DNA from: Bacteroidales bacterium
GTDB lineage: Bacteria > Bacteroidota > Bacteroidia > Bacteroidales > P3
Length of the DNA stretch: 64,000 nt
Assembly: GCA_017962665.1 (NCBI GenBank)
Contig: JAGCUU010000004.1
Location: forward strand, 18,645 to 82,644
Direction: 5' to 3'
Below are positions 36,097-45,911 of the stretch, one piece after another (within the stretch, counting starts at the first letter, position 1; every line of letters begins with the position of its first letter). A model generated the notes under the pieces. It worked only from the letters and a program-made list of their open reading frames with translations. It searched no databases and was not told the origin of the DNA. The translations under genes and the position numbers were made by a program.

Positions 36097-37974
36097 TCAA
36101 TCAGGGAGATCTTCAAGGAATCGGATGCCTTGTCCAAAAGAACCATCACTGCGCAGCTGAGTACGAGCCGCATCACTTTCAGAGGAGTGCGAGGATTCAA
36201 AAATAGGCTCGTCTGTAAGTTGGGCTGTAGTCATATCCTCTACCTTGCGGGGACCATCCGGATCATTGAGAAGCATATCATTCAAGCGTTTGATACGTTC
36301 GGCACGTTCCCGCACTTTCATATCAATACTTTCTTCGGTGCGAGGAGTGAACGCCCGAGCTATCTGCTGCTCAGCAGTCTGCTGTTCAGATAACTGATGC
36401 GCCTCAACAGGTGCCGGTGCCTCAAACACTTCAGTGTGCTGGATATGGAAGACAGGTTCCTGTTTGACAGGCTCTGCTGTTTGCTGGACACGAGGCTTCG
36501 AGAATACCCTGATTTCGTCCAGATGGCTGTTGGAAGCAACCTGTACAGGCTCCTCCGCTGGAAGCTCAACGGCAACAGGTTCTTCCACTTCCTCTACGGC
36601 TGGAGATTCCAAAGTTATATAACGACGGTTGCCAATCTGGTTTGTAGGCATGGTGTCAAAAGGATTCTCATATCCACCATTGGACTGAGGAACCGTTGCC
36701 TGTGGCTGTTGGGGCACCTCTGCATGAGAAGCCTCAACGGCTGCATTAGCAACTTCTGTAGCCATTGCAGTAGTAGCCTTGTGTACAATATGCATACCAC
36801 TTTCATCGACAGGCTGCTCATGGACATCGCGAGGAATTACCACGGTTTCTGCCGGACGTACATTATTTTCGGGGGCTTTGGGAGTTGCTTCATCAACTTT
36901 GTCCAGTTCATGAATCACAACACCTGGAAGAGGTTCAAAACCAGTAGCAATCAACGTGATATGCAGCTCATCATTAAGGCTGTCGTCGTCGCCTATACCC
37001 CAAATGACATTGGCACCATTATTGCCTGTAAGTTTGGTAATATAATCCGTCACCGTGCCAAGCTCGTCCATAGTAATCTGTTTCTCCGGTGAACAGGAGA
37101 AATAGAGCAGGATGTTCTTGGCGCCACGGATATCATTGTCGTTAAGGAGTACCGATGTCGTAGCGGTCTCGATGGCCTTCTGGGCACGATCCTCGCCACT
37201 GCCGAATCCAGCACCCATAAGGGCGGTACCGCTTTTCTCCATAACGGTGTTGACATCCCGGAAGTCGATGTTGACGTATGCCGACACCGTAATGATTTCA
37301 GCAATACCCTTGGCAGCAGTAAGCAACACATCGTCAGCCTTGCTGAAAGCCTGTTTCAGAGGAACATCACCGTACTTGCGCAACTTATCGTTGTTGATAA
37401 CGAGAATTGCATCTACATGTTTCTTCAATTCCTCAATGCCGGCGGCAGCTTGATTGCGGCGTATGGAACCCTCGAAGGAGAAAGGTTCGGTGACAATTGC
37501 CACAACAAGTATCCGTTTGACCATATCGTCATCAAGTTCAATGCTCTTGGCTATTTCGGCGATAACAGGAGCAGCACCTGTACCAGTGCCACCGCCCATA
37601 CCTGCGGTAATAAAGAGCATCTGAGTATCGTTGGAGATAGCCTGTTTGATTTCTTCCTTGTGTTCAAGCGCAAGCTGTTTGGCACGCTCAGGCACATTGC
37701 CTGCTCCAAGTTTGCCAAGCACAATCTTGTTGGGGACGGGACTTGCCTCCAGAGCCTTTGCATCGGTATTACAGACTATGAACTCTACACCGTGAATACC
37801 CTGACGGTACATGTGGTTCACTGCGTTACCACCGCCACCGCCAACGCCTATGACTTTTATTTTTGCAGGGCCTTCACGAAGAGGTTCAAACTGCATGGCC
37901 GGTCCTTCCTCCATAAACTGCATGCTGTTTTGCTCCTGATTGTCGGGAATAAAAGAAAATGTGCTATCTTCCAT
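36097..37974 (-). CDS. ftsZ: Cell division protein FtsZ with an unusually long C-terminal linker
   Basis: Tubulin-like GTPase that forms the Z-ring. The GTPase domain starts at about residue 37 (KIKVIGVGGGGGNAVNHMYR) and contains the tubulin signature GGGTGTGAAPVIAEIAK and RRNQAAAGIEELKKHVD. The T7-loop region (KADDVLLTAAKGIAEIITVSAYVNIDFRDV) is also clear; these are adjoining motifs given in part. The folded part ends near residue 345 (LIATGFE). About 280 residues follow, rich in Pro, Glu, Val and Gln, with the protein ending GIRFLEDLPD, probably the FtsA-binding tail. The total of 625 aa is far above the usual 380-450. It is the last gene of the dcw cluster, 143 nt after ftsA, and is followed by a terminator. 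Confidence 0.95.
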   Translation of the reverse strand: MEDSTFSFIPDNQEQNSMQFMEEGPAMQFEPLREGPAKIKVIGVGGGGGNAVNHMYRQGIHGVEFIVCNTDAKALEASPVPNKIVLGKLGAGNVPERAKQLALEHKEEIKQAISNDTQMLFITAGMGGGTGTGAAPVIAEIAKSIELDDDMVKRILVVAIVTEPFSFEGSIRRNQAAAGIEELKKHVDAILVINNDKLRKYGDVPLKQAFSKADDVLLTAAKGIAEIITVSAYVNIDFRDVNTVMEKSGTALMGAGFGSGEDRAQKAIETATTSVLLNDNDIRGAKNILLYFSCSPEKQITMDELGTVTDYITKLTGNNGANVIWGIGDDDSLNDELHITLIATGFEPLPGVVIHELDKVDEATPKAPENNVRPAETVVIPRDVHEQPVDESGMHIVHKATTAMATEVANAAVEASHAEVPQQPQATVPQSNGGYENPFDTMPTNQIGNRRYITLESPAVEEVEEPVAVELPAEEPVQVASNSHLDEIRVFSKPRVQQTAEPVKQEPVFHIQHTEVFEAPAPVEAHQLSEQQTAEQQIARAFTPRTEESIDMKVRERAERIKRLNDMLLNDPDGPRKVEDMTTAQLTDEPIFESSHSSESDAARTQLRSDGSFGQGIRFLEDLPD

Positions 37975-38117
37975 GTGTACTTATTTCTTATCAGATTATT
38001 GATTATTAATAATATACGTTATATACTCCTGCGGTATAAATTGATGTAAAAATACTCATTAATACCCGTATGCCGATATATGTCGCACGTTAGTTTTCAA
38101 CAAGTTTTTAACGCAGC

Positions 38118-39596
38118 TTAAAGATCAAGTTCATCGTTGCCTTCGTTGCGGATTGTCCCGTCATTGAAGACCTTGTTGAAATATTTTTCTATCGCTTTTG
38201 TAAGCTGGGAGCCGAAACGGCGTCCTGCACCCGTAGGTTTCGTGCTTGGTGTCGTGGTAGTTTCCGTTGGTGTAGGAGTTTCTTCTATTTCAACAGGTGC
38301 AAATATAGGATCAGCGTGGGATTCCGTCTCGGTTGCATCAGGATTTTGAGATTCATTTTCCGGAGTATCCACAACAGGCTCGTTATCCTGCACTTCCGGT
38401 TCATCCTCGACCATGTTGTTTACACCCGACTTGTCGAGTTCGTCGAATCCGTAAAGAACAAGTCCAATACCCGTAGCGTACATGGTGTTGATTATTTCCT
38501 TGTCGGTATCTTTGTCAAGATGTTCGTCGGGATAACCAATACGTGTGTCAATTCCTGTAATAAATTCGGTAAGTTCCTTGATATGGTTGAGCTGAGCACC
38601 ACCTCCTGTGAGCACAATACCAGCAAAAATATCCTTCTCGAGATGAGACTTCTTGATTTCATAGTCAACCTGTTCAAGAATAGTTTCTGTACGTGCCTTG
38701 ATTATTCCGGCAAGGGTGCGCATGCTGATCTCACGTGCAGCTTGTTTACGTATTCCAGGGATAGAGATGATATCGTTCTCATTAACATTCTGTGGCAGAC
38801 AGGAGCCGAAACGAGTTTTAAGGGCCTCAGCCTGGGTACGCATGATCTTGCAACCATCCTTGATATCGTTGGTGATGGCGTTGCCAGCCAAAGGAAGCAC
38901 TGTGGTATGTCTGATAATGCCTTCCTTAAAGATGGCGATATCTGTAGTACCACCGCCGATATCCACCAGAGCCACTCCTGCATCCTTATCCGTATTGTCA
39001 AGCACAGCATAAGCCGATGCCACCGGTTCGAGGACAACTCCTTTGATTTTAAGTCCTGCACGCTCCACACTATAGTGGATATTGAGCAGGTTCATCGTGT
39101 TTCCCGTCACGATATGGAAATTAGCTTTCAGCTGTTTTCCTGCGACTCCAACAGGCTCCACCTCCGGACTCAGCTCCTCGCCGTCAACCACATAATTCTG
39201 AGGGAAAATATGAATTATATCCTCGCCAGGGTTAAGGTTGATGTTGTGCTGTTCCTCGATAAGGCGGTCAAGGTCATGCTGCTCTATGACTTTTTGTTCT
39301 GCTGGGATGACCACCATGCCGACATTCTGGATGCTCTTGATATGCTGTCCTGCAATACCGACATACACCTCTTTCACCTCGATACCAGCCTGTTCAGAGG
39401 CCACCTCGACAGCTTTTGTGATAGAAGCCGCGGTATCTCTGATGTTCTTTACAACACCGCGCTCCACACCTTTCGACTCGGTCTTGCCGAAGCCAATAAT
39501 TTTGATTTTGTCACCTTCGCCACGGGCACCAATGAAACAGGCGATTTTCGTCGTTCCGATGTCAAGGCCAACAATAATTTCGTTTTCGTTGTTCAT
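38118..39596 (-). CDS. ftsA: Cell division protein FtsA
   Basis: Actin-like ATPase that tethers FtsZ to the membrane and recruits later division proteins. The phosphate-1 motif IIVGLDIGTTKIACFIG, the FtsA-specific 1C region IKVEDQ-like GIEVKEVYVGIAGQHI, phosphate-2 ALVDIGGGTTDIAIF, and adenosine motif GIVLTGGGAQLNHI are all present. A Pro/Thr/Glu-rich stretch (about residues 400-465) precedes a basic C-terminal helix (SQLTKAIEKYFNKVF) that would bind the membrane. The 492-residue length is somewhat longer than enterobacterial FtsA because of this linker. It lies between ftsQ (38 nt) and ftsZ. Confidence 0.95.
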   Translation of the reverse strand: MNNENEIIVGLDIGTTKIACFIGARGEGDKIKIIGFGKTESKGVERGVVKNIRDTAASITKAVEVASEQAGIEVKEVYVGIAGQHIKSIQNVGMVVIPAEQKVIEQHDLDRLIEEQHNINLNPGEDIIHIFPQNYVVDGEELSPEVEPVGVAGKQLKANFHIVTGNTMNLLNIHYSVERAGLKIKGVVLEPVASAYAVLDNTDKDAGVALVDIGGGTTDIAIFKEGIIRHTTVLPLAGNAITNDIKDGCKIMRTQAEALKTRFGSCLPQNVNENDIISIPGIRKQAAREISMRTLAGIIKARTETILEQVDYEIKKSHLEKDIFAGIVLTGGGAQLNHIKELTEFITGIDTRIGYPDEHLDKDTDKEIINTMYATGIGLVLYGFDELDKSGVNNMVEDEPEVQDNEPVVDTPENESQNPDATETESHADPIFAPVEIEETPTPTETTTTPSTKPTGAGRRFGSQLTKAIEKYFNKVFNDGTIRNEGNDELDL

Positions 39597-39634
39597 GATT
39601 GTATGATATTTAGTTTTATTATTTTATTTCATAA

Positions 39635-40414
39635 TCACTTTCTTGCACACACCACCTGATTGCGGTATTTGAGGCTTATCGTCTTGTATGTGTCCCAACC
39701 CACAACCTGACGGGCACCTTGGTCAAAATATGCCCACAAGTTCTCAAACTTCTCTTGCAGCAGCATGGTGTCGCCCACAATCACAGTTGTATTACCAAGC
39801 TTTGGTACAAGCACAAGGTCCCCATTGGAATCAATACACACCTGATCGAATATTTCACCGTATTCCGGGTTGTCGTACAGATAGGCGGCGAGAGTCCATA
39901 TCTTCATTATCGCTGACGGCTGTCGACGGATGGAGGTGTCGGTAAGGTTCAGCGCCGTCGGCCTCAACAACCTAGGCTGCTTTGTCTCACAACTTCCCAC
40001 CAGGATATTGCAATAGTTATTTCTGGACAATGGCATAAATGTACCCTGCCGCGACAAGTAGAACTCGTTGTCTTGATAGAACATACGCACCACAGGCTGC
40101 CTGAGAAGCACATCAACCGTCAACTTGCCACCCGTCGACATTCCGACCTCGACCTCCTGCACATACGGATGCTTGGCAAGAATTTTCCTAATACCTTTTT
40201 TGTCGACATCCTTAATATCTGTTTTCATAATATCAGGATAGGAGGCAACTATAATACTGTCAACATCGTCGGCCGTCATCAGAGACGAAGTGCCTGACGA
40301 CGAGACAGTGGTTTCTATACCTCGCATGGTGGCATTGCGGCGTACGATATGGAATGCAACCACGACAGCCACAAGCATTAGGAAGATGATAATATGTTTT
40401 ACTCTGATTACCAA
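39635..40414 (-). CDS. ftsQ: Cell division protein FtsQ
   Basis: Bitopic division protein that joins FtsB/FtsL at the septum. One N-terminal membrane helix (IIIFLMLVAVVVAFHIV) is followed by a POTRA-like region (SLMTADDVDSIIVASYPDIM then KHPYVQEVEVGMSTGGKLTV) and a beta domain. At 259 residues the length fits. Assignment rests on topology, the POTRA pattern and its place between murC and ftsA; FtsQ sequences are poorly conserved. It begins 19 nt after murC. Confidence 0.88.
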   Translation of the reverse strand: MVIRVKHIIIFLMLVAVVVAFHIVRRNATMRGIETTVSSSGTSSLMTADDVDSIIVASYPDIMKTDIKDVDKKGIRKILAKHPYVQEVEVGMSTGGKLTVDVLLRQPVVRMFYQDNEFYLSRQGTFMPLSRNNYCNILVGSCETKQPRLLRPTALNLTDTSIRRQPSAIMKIWTLAAYLYDNPEYGEIFDQVCIDSNGDLVLVPKLGNTTVIVGDTMLLQEKFENLWAYFDQGARQVVGWDTYKTISLKYRNQVVCARK

Positions 40415-40433
40415 AGAATAGTTTTTTTTTATA

Positions 40434-41828
40434 TTATGACTCGCTCAATCTTGATTCAAGGACAGGCACAAGGCGGTCGATATCGCCGGCACCCATTGTC
40501 AGCACCACATCGGGGCAGAGCGCTTCCACCAGATCTGGGATTTGCTCAGGAGTGCTGAGGTATTTGTTCATAGTATTTATTTTTCGCAGAATCATTCCCG
40601 ACGACACTCCTGGTATAGGCTTCTCACGGGCGGGATAGATAGGCATGAGGATTATCTCGTCAAGCCGTCCCAGAACCTCGGCAAAATCGTCTGCAAGGTC
40701 GCGGGTGCGGCTATATAGATGCGGCTGAAAAATACCAACCACACGTTTATCGGGATAGAGGTAGCGTACCGACTCGATAGTGGCCGCTATCTCTTTGGGA
40801 TGATGTGCATAGTCATCTATATAGACGACATCCTTTGTCTTAACACGCACATCGAAGCGGCGACGGATGCCGGCAAAACTCTTCAAGCCAAAACGCAGCT
40901 GGTATTCGTCAAGTCCGCACTGCAAAGCAACGGCAGCCGCAGCAACGGCATTTTCAACATTGTAAAGGCATGAGTTCTGGAGTTCGATATCATAAAGCAC
41001 CTTTTCCGGAGTACGCAGATCAAAGAACACATTGCCGTTATAGTTGCGAACATTGATTGCATAGTAGTCCGGCTCTATTGATCTGGCGGAGTATGAGTAG
41101 CATCTTATCTCCTCTCCCACATGTAACAGCAGCTTGTCGTCATCATCCCCGTCATCATGGTCGTGACCGTGGTGGTGAGCCATAAGACCTTCCTTAAGAA
41201 TCAGGGCACCCTCCGGACGAGTCTGGTTGGCATATTGCTGGAAAGCCTCAACGAGATTCTCATGAGTGCCATATATGTCAAGATGATCCGGGTCGGTGGC
41301 AGTGATGACGGAATAGAGCGGATGTAGCTGCAAGAACGAGCGGTCGTATTCATCGGCTTCAACAACGATATATTCACTCTCGTTGTTTACCAACAGATTG
41401 CTGTCAAAATTCTTGGCTATTCCTCCAAGGAAAGCAGAACATCCCATGGGAGATTTGCTAAGCAGATAGGCAATCATTGCACTCGTTGTGGTTTTGCCAT
41501 GAGATCCAGCGACAGCAATGCATTTCTTGCCTCTTGTCAATTCGCCAAGCATTTGTGAACGCTTCATAATAGGAAGACCCTTTTCCTTTACAGCCTGGAA
41601 CACCTTGGTCTCCTGAGGAACTGCCGGTGTATAGATTACCATGTCGACATTCGAGGGTATTTTGTCGGGATTGTCGTCATAATGTACAAATATACCCTCT
41701 TCCTGCAATTTACGGGTCAACGGACTCTCCGTACGGTCATAGCCACAGACCACATGCCCACCCTTGTTGAAAAAGCGGGCTATTGCGCTCATGCCAATAC
41801 CTCCTATGCCAAGAAAGTAGTATGTCAT
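40434..41828 (-). CDS. murC: UDP-N-acetylmuramate--L-alanine ligase
   Basis: Adds L-Ala to UDP-MurNAc, the first amino acid of the peptidoglycan stem. The N-terminal Rossmann domain has YFLGIGGIGMSAIARFF, with the MurC-specific GIGG-x-GMS. The ATP loop is AVAGSHGKTTTSAMIAY. The central domain has VVEADEYDRSFLQLHP, and the C-terminal domain VYIDDYAHHPKEIAATI, which includes the conserved H-H-P. A histidine/aspartate-rich insert (HHHGHDHDDGDDDD) sits in the middle of the protein. The 464-residue length is normal. It begins 1 nt after murG. Confidence 0.96.
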   Translation of the reverse strand: MTYYFLGIGGIGMSAIARFFNKGGHVVCGYDRTESPLTRKLQEEGIFVHYDDNPDKIPSNVDMVIYTPAVPQETKVFQAVKEKGLPIMKRSQMLGELTRGKKCIAVAGSHGKTTTSAMIAYLLSKSPMGCSAFLGGIAKNFDSNLLVNNESEYIVVEADEYDRSFLQLHPLYSVITATDPDHLDIYGTHENLVEAFQQYANQTRPEGALILKEGLMAHHHGHDHDDGDDDDKLLLHVGEEIRCYSYSARSIEPDYYAINVRNYNGNVFFDLRTPEKVLYDIELQNSCLYNVENAVAAAAVALQCGLDEYQLRFGLKSFAGIRRRFDVRVKTKDVVYIDDYAHHPKEIAATIESVRYLYPDKRVVGIFQPHLYSRTRDLADDFAEVLGRLDEIILMPIYPAREKPIPGVSSGMILRKINTMNKYLSTPEQIPDLVEALCPDVVLTMGAGDIDRLVPVLESRLSES

Positions 41829-41829
41829 A

Positions 41830-42933
41830 TCAGTTTCCAGTGTTTATCAGTTTATCTATTTCATCCACGATTCGTTCAGCGGCCTGAGGACGTGCCATCT
41901 GTTTGATGTTTCTGCTCATCTGTTCGCGAGCCGTCGGATTGGCGATAAGGTCGAGCATGGTCTGCACACCCGTTTCGTGGCATTCGTTGTCACGGACAAG
42001 AATAGCCGCACCTTTGCTTGACAATGCCATGGCGTTCTTAGTCTGATGGTCTTCTGCAACATTCGGAGACGGAATCAGTATAACCGGTTTTCCGACAATA
42101 CACAGCTCCGAGATTGCTATGGCTCCTGCACGTGAAATGACAATATCGGCTGCGGCATAAGCCAACTCCATCTGGCTGATGAACGGATGGACCTTGACCC
42201 ACTCCCCTACCTCCAATGATTCCACTTTACGCTGCGCCTCCTCGAACATGGACTTACCCGTCTGCCATATCAACTGAACATTATTCTCCTTGAACATCTG
42301 CAAATGGTCAAGAATCATCTGGTTAATCATGCGGGCTCCAAGGCTGCCTCCCACCGAAAGCACCGTGGGTCTGTCGTTGCGGAGACCAAAATGACTGATG
42401 CCATCGGCACGCGAGCAATCCATTTTTTCTATAACCTCACGAACAGGATTGCCTGTGACGACTATCTTTTCGGCAGGAAAAAAATGTTGTAAGCCGTCGT
42501 ATGCAACGCAGATGACATCCGCGTTTTTTGAAAGCATCTTGTTGGTAAGCCCGGGATACGAATTCTGTTCCTGCAAGAGTGTCTTGAATCCCATCTTGGC
42601 GGCAACCTTAAGTGTGGGGGCACTTGCGTAACCTCCGACACCGACAACAATATCAGGAGCGAAGTCACGCAACACCTTCCTGACCAAATGCTGACTTTTG
42701 ATTATCTTAAACGGCAACAGAAGGTTTTTCAAAGAGAGACTCCTGACAAGGCCTGCAATAGGAAGCCCGATAATTTTATAGCCTGCGGCAGGCACTTTCT
42801 CCAGTTCCATACGTCCCTCTGCTCCCACAAAAAGAATCTCCGATTCGGGATAACGTGCTTTGATAGCGTTGGCTATCGCTATGGCAGGGAAAATATGTCC
42901 GCCTGTTCCTCCTCCACTAATTATTGCTTTCAT
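41830..42933 (-). CDS. murG: Lipid II synthase (UDP-GlcNAc transferase) MurG
   Basis: Transfers GlcNAc to lipid I on the cytoplasmic face to make lipid II. The start at 42933 (MKAIISGGGTGGH) puts the GGGTGGHIFPA donor/membrane loop at the N-terminus, as in other MurG proteins; a longer frame to 42981 would add 16 basic residues of unlikely value. Other marks are GVGGYASAPTLKVAA, LLQEQNSYPGLTNKML, TVLSVGGSLGARMINQMI and VISRAGAIAISEL. The resulting 367 residues are standard. The start overlaps the 3' end of ftsW by 17 nt. Confidence 0.95.
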   Translation of the reverse strand: MKAIISGGGTGGHIFPAIAIANAIKARYPESEILFVGAEGRMELEKVPAAGYKIIGLPIAGLVRSLSLKNLLLPFKIIKSQHLVRKVLRDFAPDIVVGVGGYASAPTLKVAAKMGFKTLLQEQNSYPGLTNKMLSKNADVICVAYDGLQHFFPAEKIVVTGNPVREVIEKMDCSRADGISHFGLRNDRPTVLSVGGSLGARMINQMILDHLQMFKENNVQLIWQTGKSMFEEAQRKVESLEVGEWVKVHPFISQMELAYAAADIVISRAGAIAISELCIVGKPVILIPSPNVAEDHQTKNAMALSSKGAAILVRDNECHETGVQTMLDLIANPTAREQMSRNIKQMARPQAAERIVDEIDKLINTGN

Positions 42934-44119
42934 TTGTATTCTGTTCTTTTTTCGATTCATTTTTTTTGACATCGTATGCAACAGCCTGAATCACACCCAA
43001 AGCCATTGCCATACACAGATATGACGAACCTCCCGAACTGATAAACGGAAGGGTCTGTCCCGTCACCGGCAAGGCTCCCACAGAGACACACATGTGAATG
43101 CCTGCCTGGAAAAATATCAAAGTACCAAGCCCCACCACCGTCATACGGCCAAAATCTCCCTTGCACCCCCATGCTATCTTGATACATCTTATATAGAGGA
43201 ACAAATAGAGAAGAAACACAATCGTTCCTCCCAACATACCGGTCTCTTCGACAATAATGGAATATATCATATCGTTATTGGCCTGCGTCATGAGTCGAGC
43301 CTGTATCGTCGAGCCAACGCCAACGCCGAAGAACTTACCCGTGGCGACAGCCATGCGGGCCATCGATTCCTGCGTGAGCTTATCCTCGTCGAAATGGAGC
43401 CAGTTGTCAATACGCGATGTCCAGGTGCCCGAACGTTCGAGATGTGGGATATGCAACTGGTTTCCAAGGAAAATTGCAATCAAACCAAAGGCGACAAGGG
43501 CAAGGATTGTCAGTCTCCAATGATTTGCGGTGATGGGCGAAATGCGAATCATCGCGAAACATACGAAGAAGATAATCACCGCTGTCGACAGGTTCTCGGC
43601 AAAAATCAGCCCGATAATTACAAGCACCGCAATGACAATGTTACGGAAAACAGGCCATTCTTTCAGATGCTCCTTATTCTGAGCCAACAGTCTCGAAAGA
43701 TACACTATCAGAACTATCTTGGCGAACTCCGACGGTTGGAAACTGCCAAGCAACGGAAGCTCAAGCCAACGATTCATACCCGATCCGGCAGCAGTCTCTT
43801 TGTGTCCAAACACAAGCACCGCCACGAGTAAGGCTATTGACAAGAGATAGCCTATCCATGACGCCGGAGCAAAGCGTCGATAGTTGAAATTCGAGATAAA
43901 CACCACGACAAAGAAAGAGAGCAACACAAACTCAAGATGTCTCACAAAGGCTTTACCCACTGTGCGACTCGTAGTCTCCGCCTCATAGCCGATGGAGCTG
44001 AACACCGACACAAGCGATATTATGGCCAATACAATGAAGATGAACCATATCGCCTTGTCACCCTTGAAAGGGTTCAGCAACTTGCGGGCTATGTTGTTTT
44101 TCTCTTTTTCCATCGTCAC
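42917..44119 (-). CDS. ftsW: Septal peptidoglycan glycosyltransferase FtsW
   Basis: SEDS-family membrane polymerase that extends septal glycan strands together with the class B PBP FtsI. At 400 residues it has about ten membrane helices. Signature segments are WLELPLLGSFQPSEFAKIVL (with the conserved P-S-E-x-x-K), KLTQESMARMAVATGKFFG and VETGM-like IVEETGMLGGTIVF, and VTGQTLPFISSGGSSYLCM near the C-terminus. It follows the reduced murD gene after 20 nt and overlaps murG. Confidence 0.95.
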   Translation of the reverse strand: MTMEKEKNNIARKLLNPFKGDKAIWFIFIVLAIISLVSVFSSIGYEAETTSRTVGKAFVRHLEFVLLSFFVVVFISNFNYRRFAPASWIGYLLSIALLVAVLVFGHKETAAGSGMNRWLELPLLGSFQPSEFAKIVLIVYLSRLLAQNKEHLKEWPVFRNIVIAVLVIIGLIFAENLSTAVIIFFVCFAMIRISPITANHWRLTILALVAFGLIAIFLGNQLHIPHLERSGTWTSRIDNWLHFDEDKLTQESMARMAVATGKFFGVGVGSTIQARLMTQANNDMIYSIIVEETGMLGGTIVFLLYLFLYIRCIKIAWGCKGDFGRMTVVGLGTLIFFQAGIHMCVSVGALPVTGQTLPFISSGGSSYLCMAMALGVIQAVAYDVKKNESKKEQNTNESNN

Positions 44120-44139
44120 GATACTCTACATAAAACGTC

Positions 44140-44685
44140 TTACAATTCGTTTACTTCGCGTTTGAATGATTCTCCCTGTTCTTCATATGAGATGCCGTTT
44201 TCGACGGCGGGAGAGAAGAGAATCTTTATGTCTTCACGTTCGCTGTAGAATGCCTTGGTGACGGCATCGCGCATAGACTGCACCGAATAAATCTCTTTCA
44301 CCAGGTCCCCAAAGACCGACTGATACAGGGTGCTGTCTCCAAGACAGACAATCATGCAGACCTTGTTTTCGACAAGTTGACGCAGACGGCGGAAATCCGC
44401 TGCACGGGCGGAATTGGCGACAGCGCCGTTGGCAATCCACACCACTTTGCTATCGACCGTCTCAAGGGCATACCATGTAGACATCGTAGTGCGTGATGCG
44501 GCATCGTCGATGAATGAGATGCCTTTGATGCGGGCAACAAACTCCAGTTTATGCCTCATCTCATCAATCAGGCTAAAACATTCACGAAGGTGAGTGTTGC
44601 GAAGTTTCTTAAGGCGGGAGCTGTCAATCCCCGCCAGACTGGTGTGAACCTTTTCGCGTCCCTGAGTTGCTAATGCTTCATACAT
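44140..44685 (-). CDS. MurD C-terminal-domain-only protein, probably inactive as ligase
   Basis: This gene lies in the murD position of the dcw cluster but encodes only 181 residues, against about 445 for MurD. It aligns by eye with the last third of Bacteroidales MurD: LEFVARIKGISFIDDAAS, TMSTWYALETVDSKVVWIA, ENKVCMIVCLGDSTLYQSVFGD. The UDP-binding N-terminal and ATPase central domains are missing, and only 32 nt separate it from mraY. In the remaining domain the usual NDSKATN is DDAASRT, the GG-x-DKG loop is replaced by NGAVANSAR, and SPACASFD-x-F is replaced by SPAVENG. The reading frame is nonetheless clean, and the neighbours are intact. The cell must make D-Glu-adding activity elsewhere. 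It may be a decaying remnant or a retained non-catalytic division protein. Confidence 0.78.
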   Translation of the reverse strand: MYEALATQGREKVHTSLAGIDSSRLKKLRNTHLRECFSLIDEMRHKLEFVARIKGISFIDDAASRTTMSTWYALETVDSKVVWIANGAVANSARAADFRRLRQLVENKVCMIVCLGDSTLYQSVFGDLVKEIYSVQSMRDAVTKAFYSEREDIKILFSPAVENGISYEEQGESFKREVNEL

Positions 44686-44717
44686 ATTTCGTAGATGTTT
44701 TTGTTATTCTATTTATT

Positions 44718-45896
44718 TTATCTGAGTTTCAATGTGACAATACTTACTATTGCAAGAAGAATTCCGACAAGGTAGAAACGTACCACAATCTTCTGTTCCT
44801 TGGTGCCCTTCTTTTGGTAGTGGTGATGCAACGGCGTCATAAGAAAAGGCCTTTTCTCTACAGGCACCAACTGACCGGGGGCAAGCTTGTGCCGACGGCG
44901 GTACAGTTTGCATCCTGTGGTCTGTATTATCACCGACAGGCTCTCCATAAGGAAGATGCCGCATACTATCGGTATCAGCAACTCCTTACGGATAAGAAGT
45001 GCAAACACAGCAATGATACCGCCAATGGAGAGGGATCCTGTATCGCCCATAAATATCTCAGCCGGATTGGTGTTGTACCAAAGGAAACCGAGAGTGGCAC
45101 CGACAAAGGCCGTAATGAATATAGCCAGTTCGCCGATATTTGGCAGATACATTATATTTAGGTAGTTGGAAAAGATAACATTACCTGAGACCCAGGCAAG
45201 AATTGCAAACGTTGAGCCTATAATTGCCGAAGTGCCTGTAGCCAGACCGTCAATACCGTCTGTAAGATTAGCACCATTGCTTGTGGCTGTTACGACGAGG
45301 ATAACAATCAACACATACACCAGCCAAACCCAGTTGTTTGCCCAATCTCCCATCCAGGTGATAATCTTTGCATAGTCCAGTTCGTTGCTTTTCACAAAGG
45401 GGATGGTGGTTTTAGTTCCCCATGTGTTAATGTCAGGATGGTACATGATTAAAAGAGCAACCACTATGCCGAGAGCCACCTGTCCTATCACCTTGTATTT
45501 GCCACGAAGCCCTTCCTTATGCTTGCGGAACACCTTGATATAGTCATCGATGAAACCGATAAGACCCAGCCACAGCGTGGTGCCTAACATAATCAGCACA
45601 TAGATGTTGTCTAATTTGGCAAAAAGGATTGTCGGAATAACGATACCGGCCAATATCAACAGACCTCCCATTGTAGGTGTGCCCTCTTTCTCCTTCTGTC
45701 CTTCGAGTTTCAGGTCACGCACCGTCTCGCCAATCTGTTTTTTGCGCAACCATTTGATGAATGGACGTCCAAAAATCAACATGATAATCAATGAAGTGAT
45801 TACCGACATGGCTGCACGGAACGAGATATAGTGAAACACTCCCGCACCAGGGAAATCAAATGCTCTGTCAAGCCAGTCAAAAAGATAGTACAGCAT
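44718..45896 (-). CDS. mraY: Phospho-MurNAc-pentapeptide translocase
   Basis: Integral membrane enzyme that transfers phospho-MurNAc-pentapeptide to undecaprenyl phosphate, making lipid I. At 392 residues with about ten helices it is typical. Catalytic segments are [33 protein letters not shown] (Asp-Asp pair), [18 protein letters not shown] and [17 protein letters not shown]. The histidine-rich loop has [16 protein letters not shown]. It lies 15 nt after murE and 32 nt before the reduced murD. Confidence 0.96.
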   Translation of the reverse strand: MLYYLFDWLDRAFDFPGAGVFHYISFRAAMSVITSLIIMLIFGRPFIKWLRKKQIGETVRDLKLEGQKEKEGTPTMGGLLILAGIVIPTILFAKLDNIYVLIMLGTTLWLGLIGFIDDYIKVFRKHKEGLRGKYKVIGQVALGIVVALLIMYHPDINTWGTKTTIPFVKSNELDYAKIITWMGDWANNWVWLVYVLIVILVVTATSNGANLTDGIDGLATGTSAIIGSTFAILAWVSGNVIFSNYLNIMYLPNIGELAIFITAFVGATLGFLWYNTNPAEIFMGDTGSLSIGGIIAVFALLIRKELLIPIVCGIFLMESLSVIIQTTGCKLYRRRHKLAPGQLVPVEKRPFLMTPLHHHYQKKGTKEQKIVVRFYLVGILLAIVSIVTLKLR

Positions 45897-45911
45897 TTTT
45901 TATTCTTTTAA

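Noticed and set aside
38316-39659. A 447-codon open frame on the plus strand opposite ftsA
   Set aside because: It is antisense to a well-supported ftsA with all actin-family motifs. The predicted protein is rich in His, Cys and Phe with no domain pattern, as expected from reading the complement of a conserved gene.
44686-44717. Remnant of the missing murD N-terminal part
   Set aside because: Only 32 nt separate the reduced gene from mraY and they show no MurD-like coding pattern, so the first two domains are cleanly absent rather than frameshifted.
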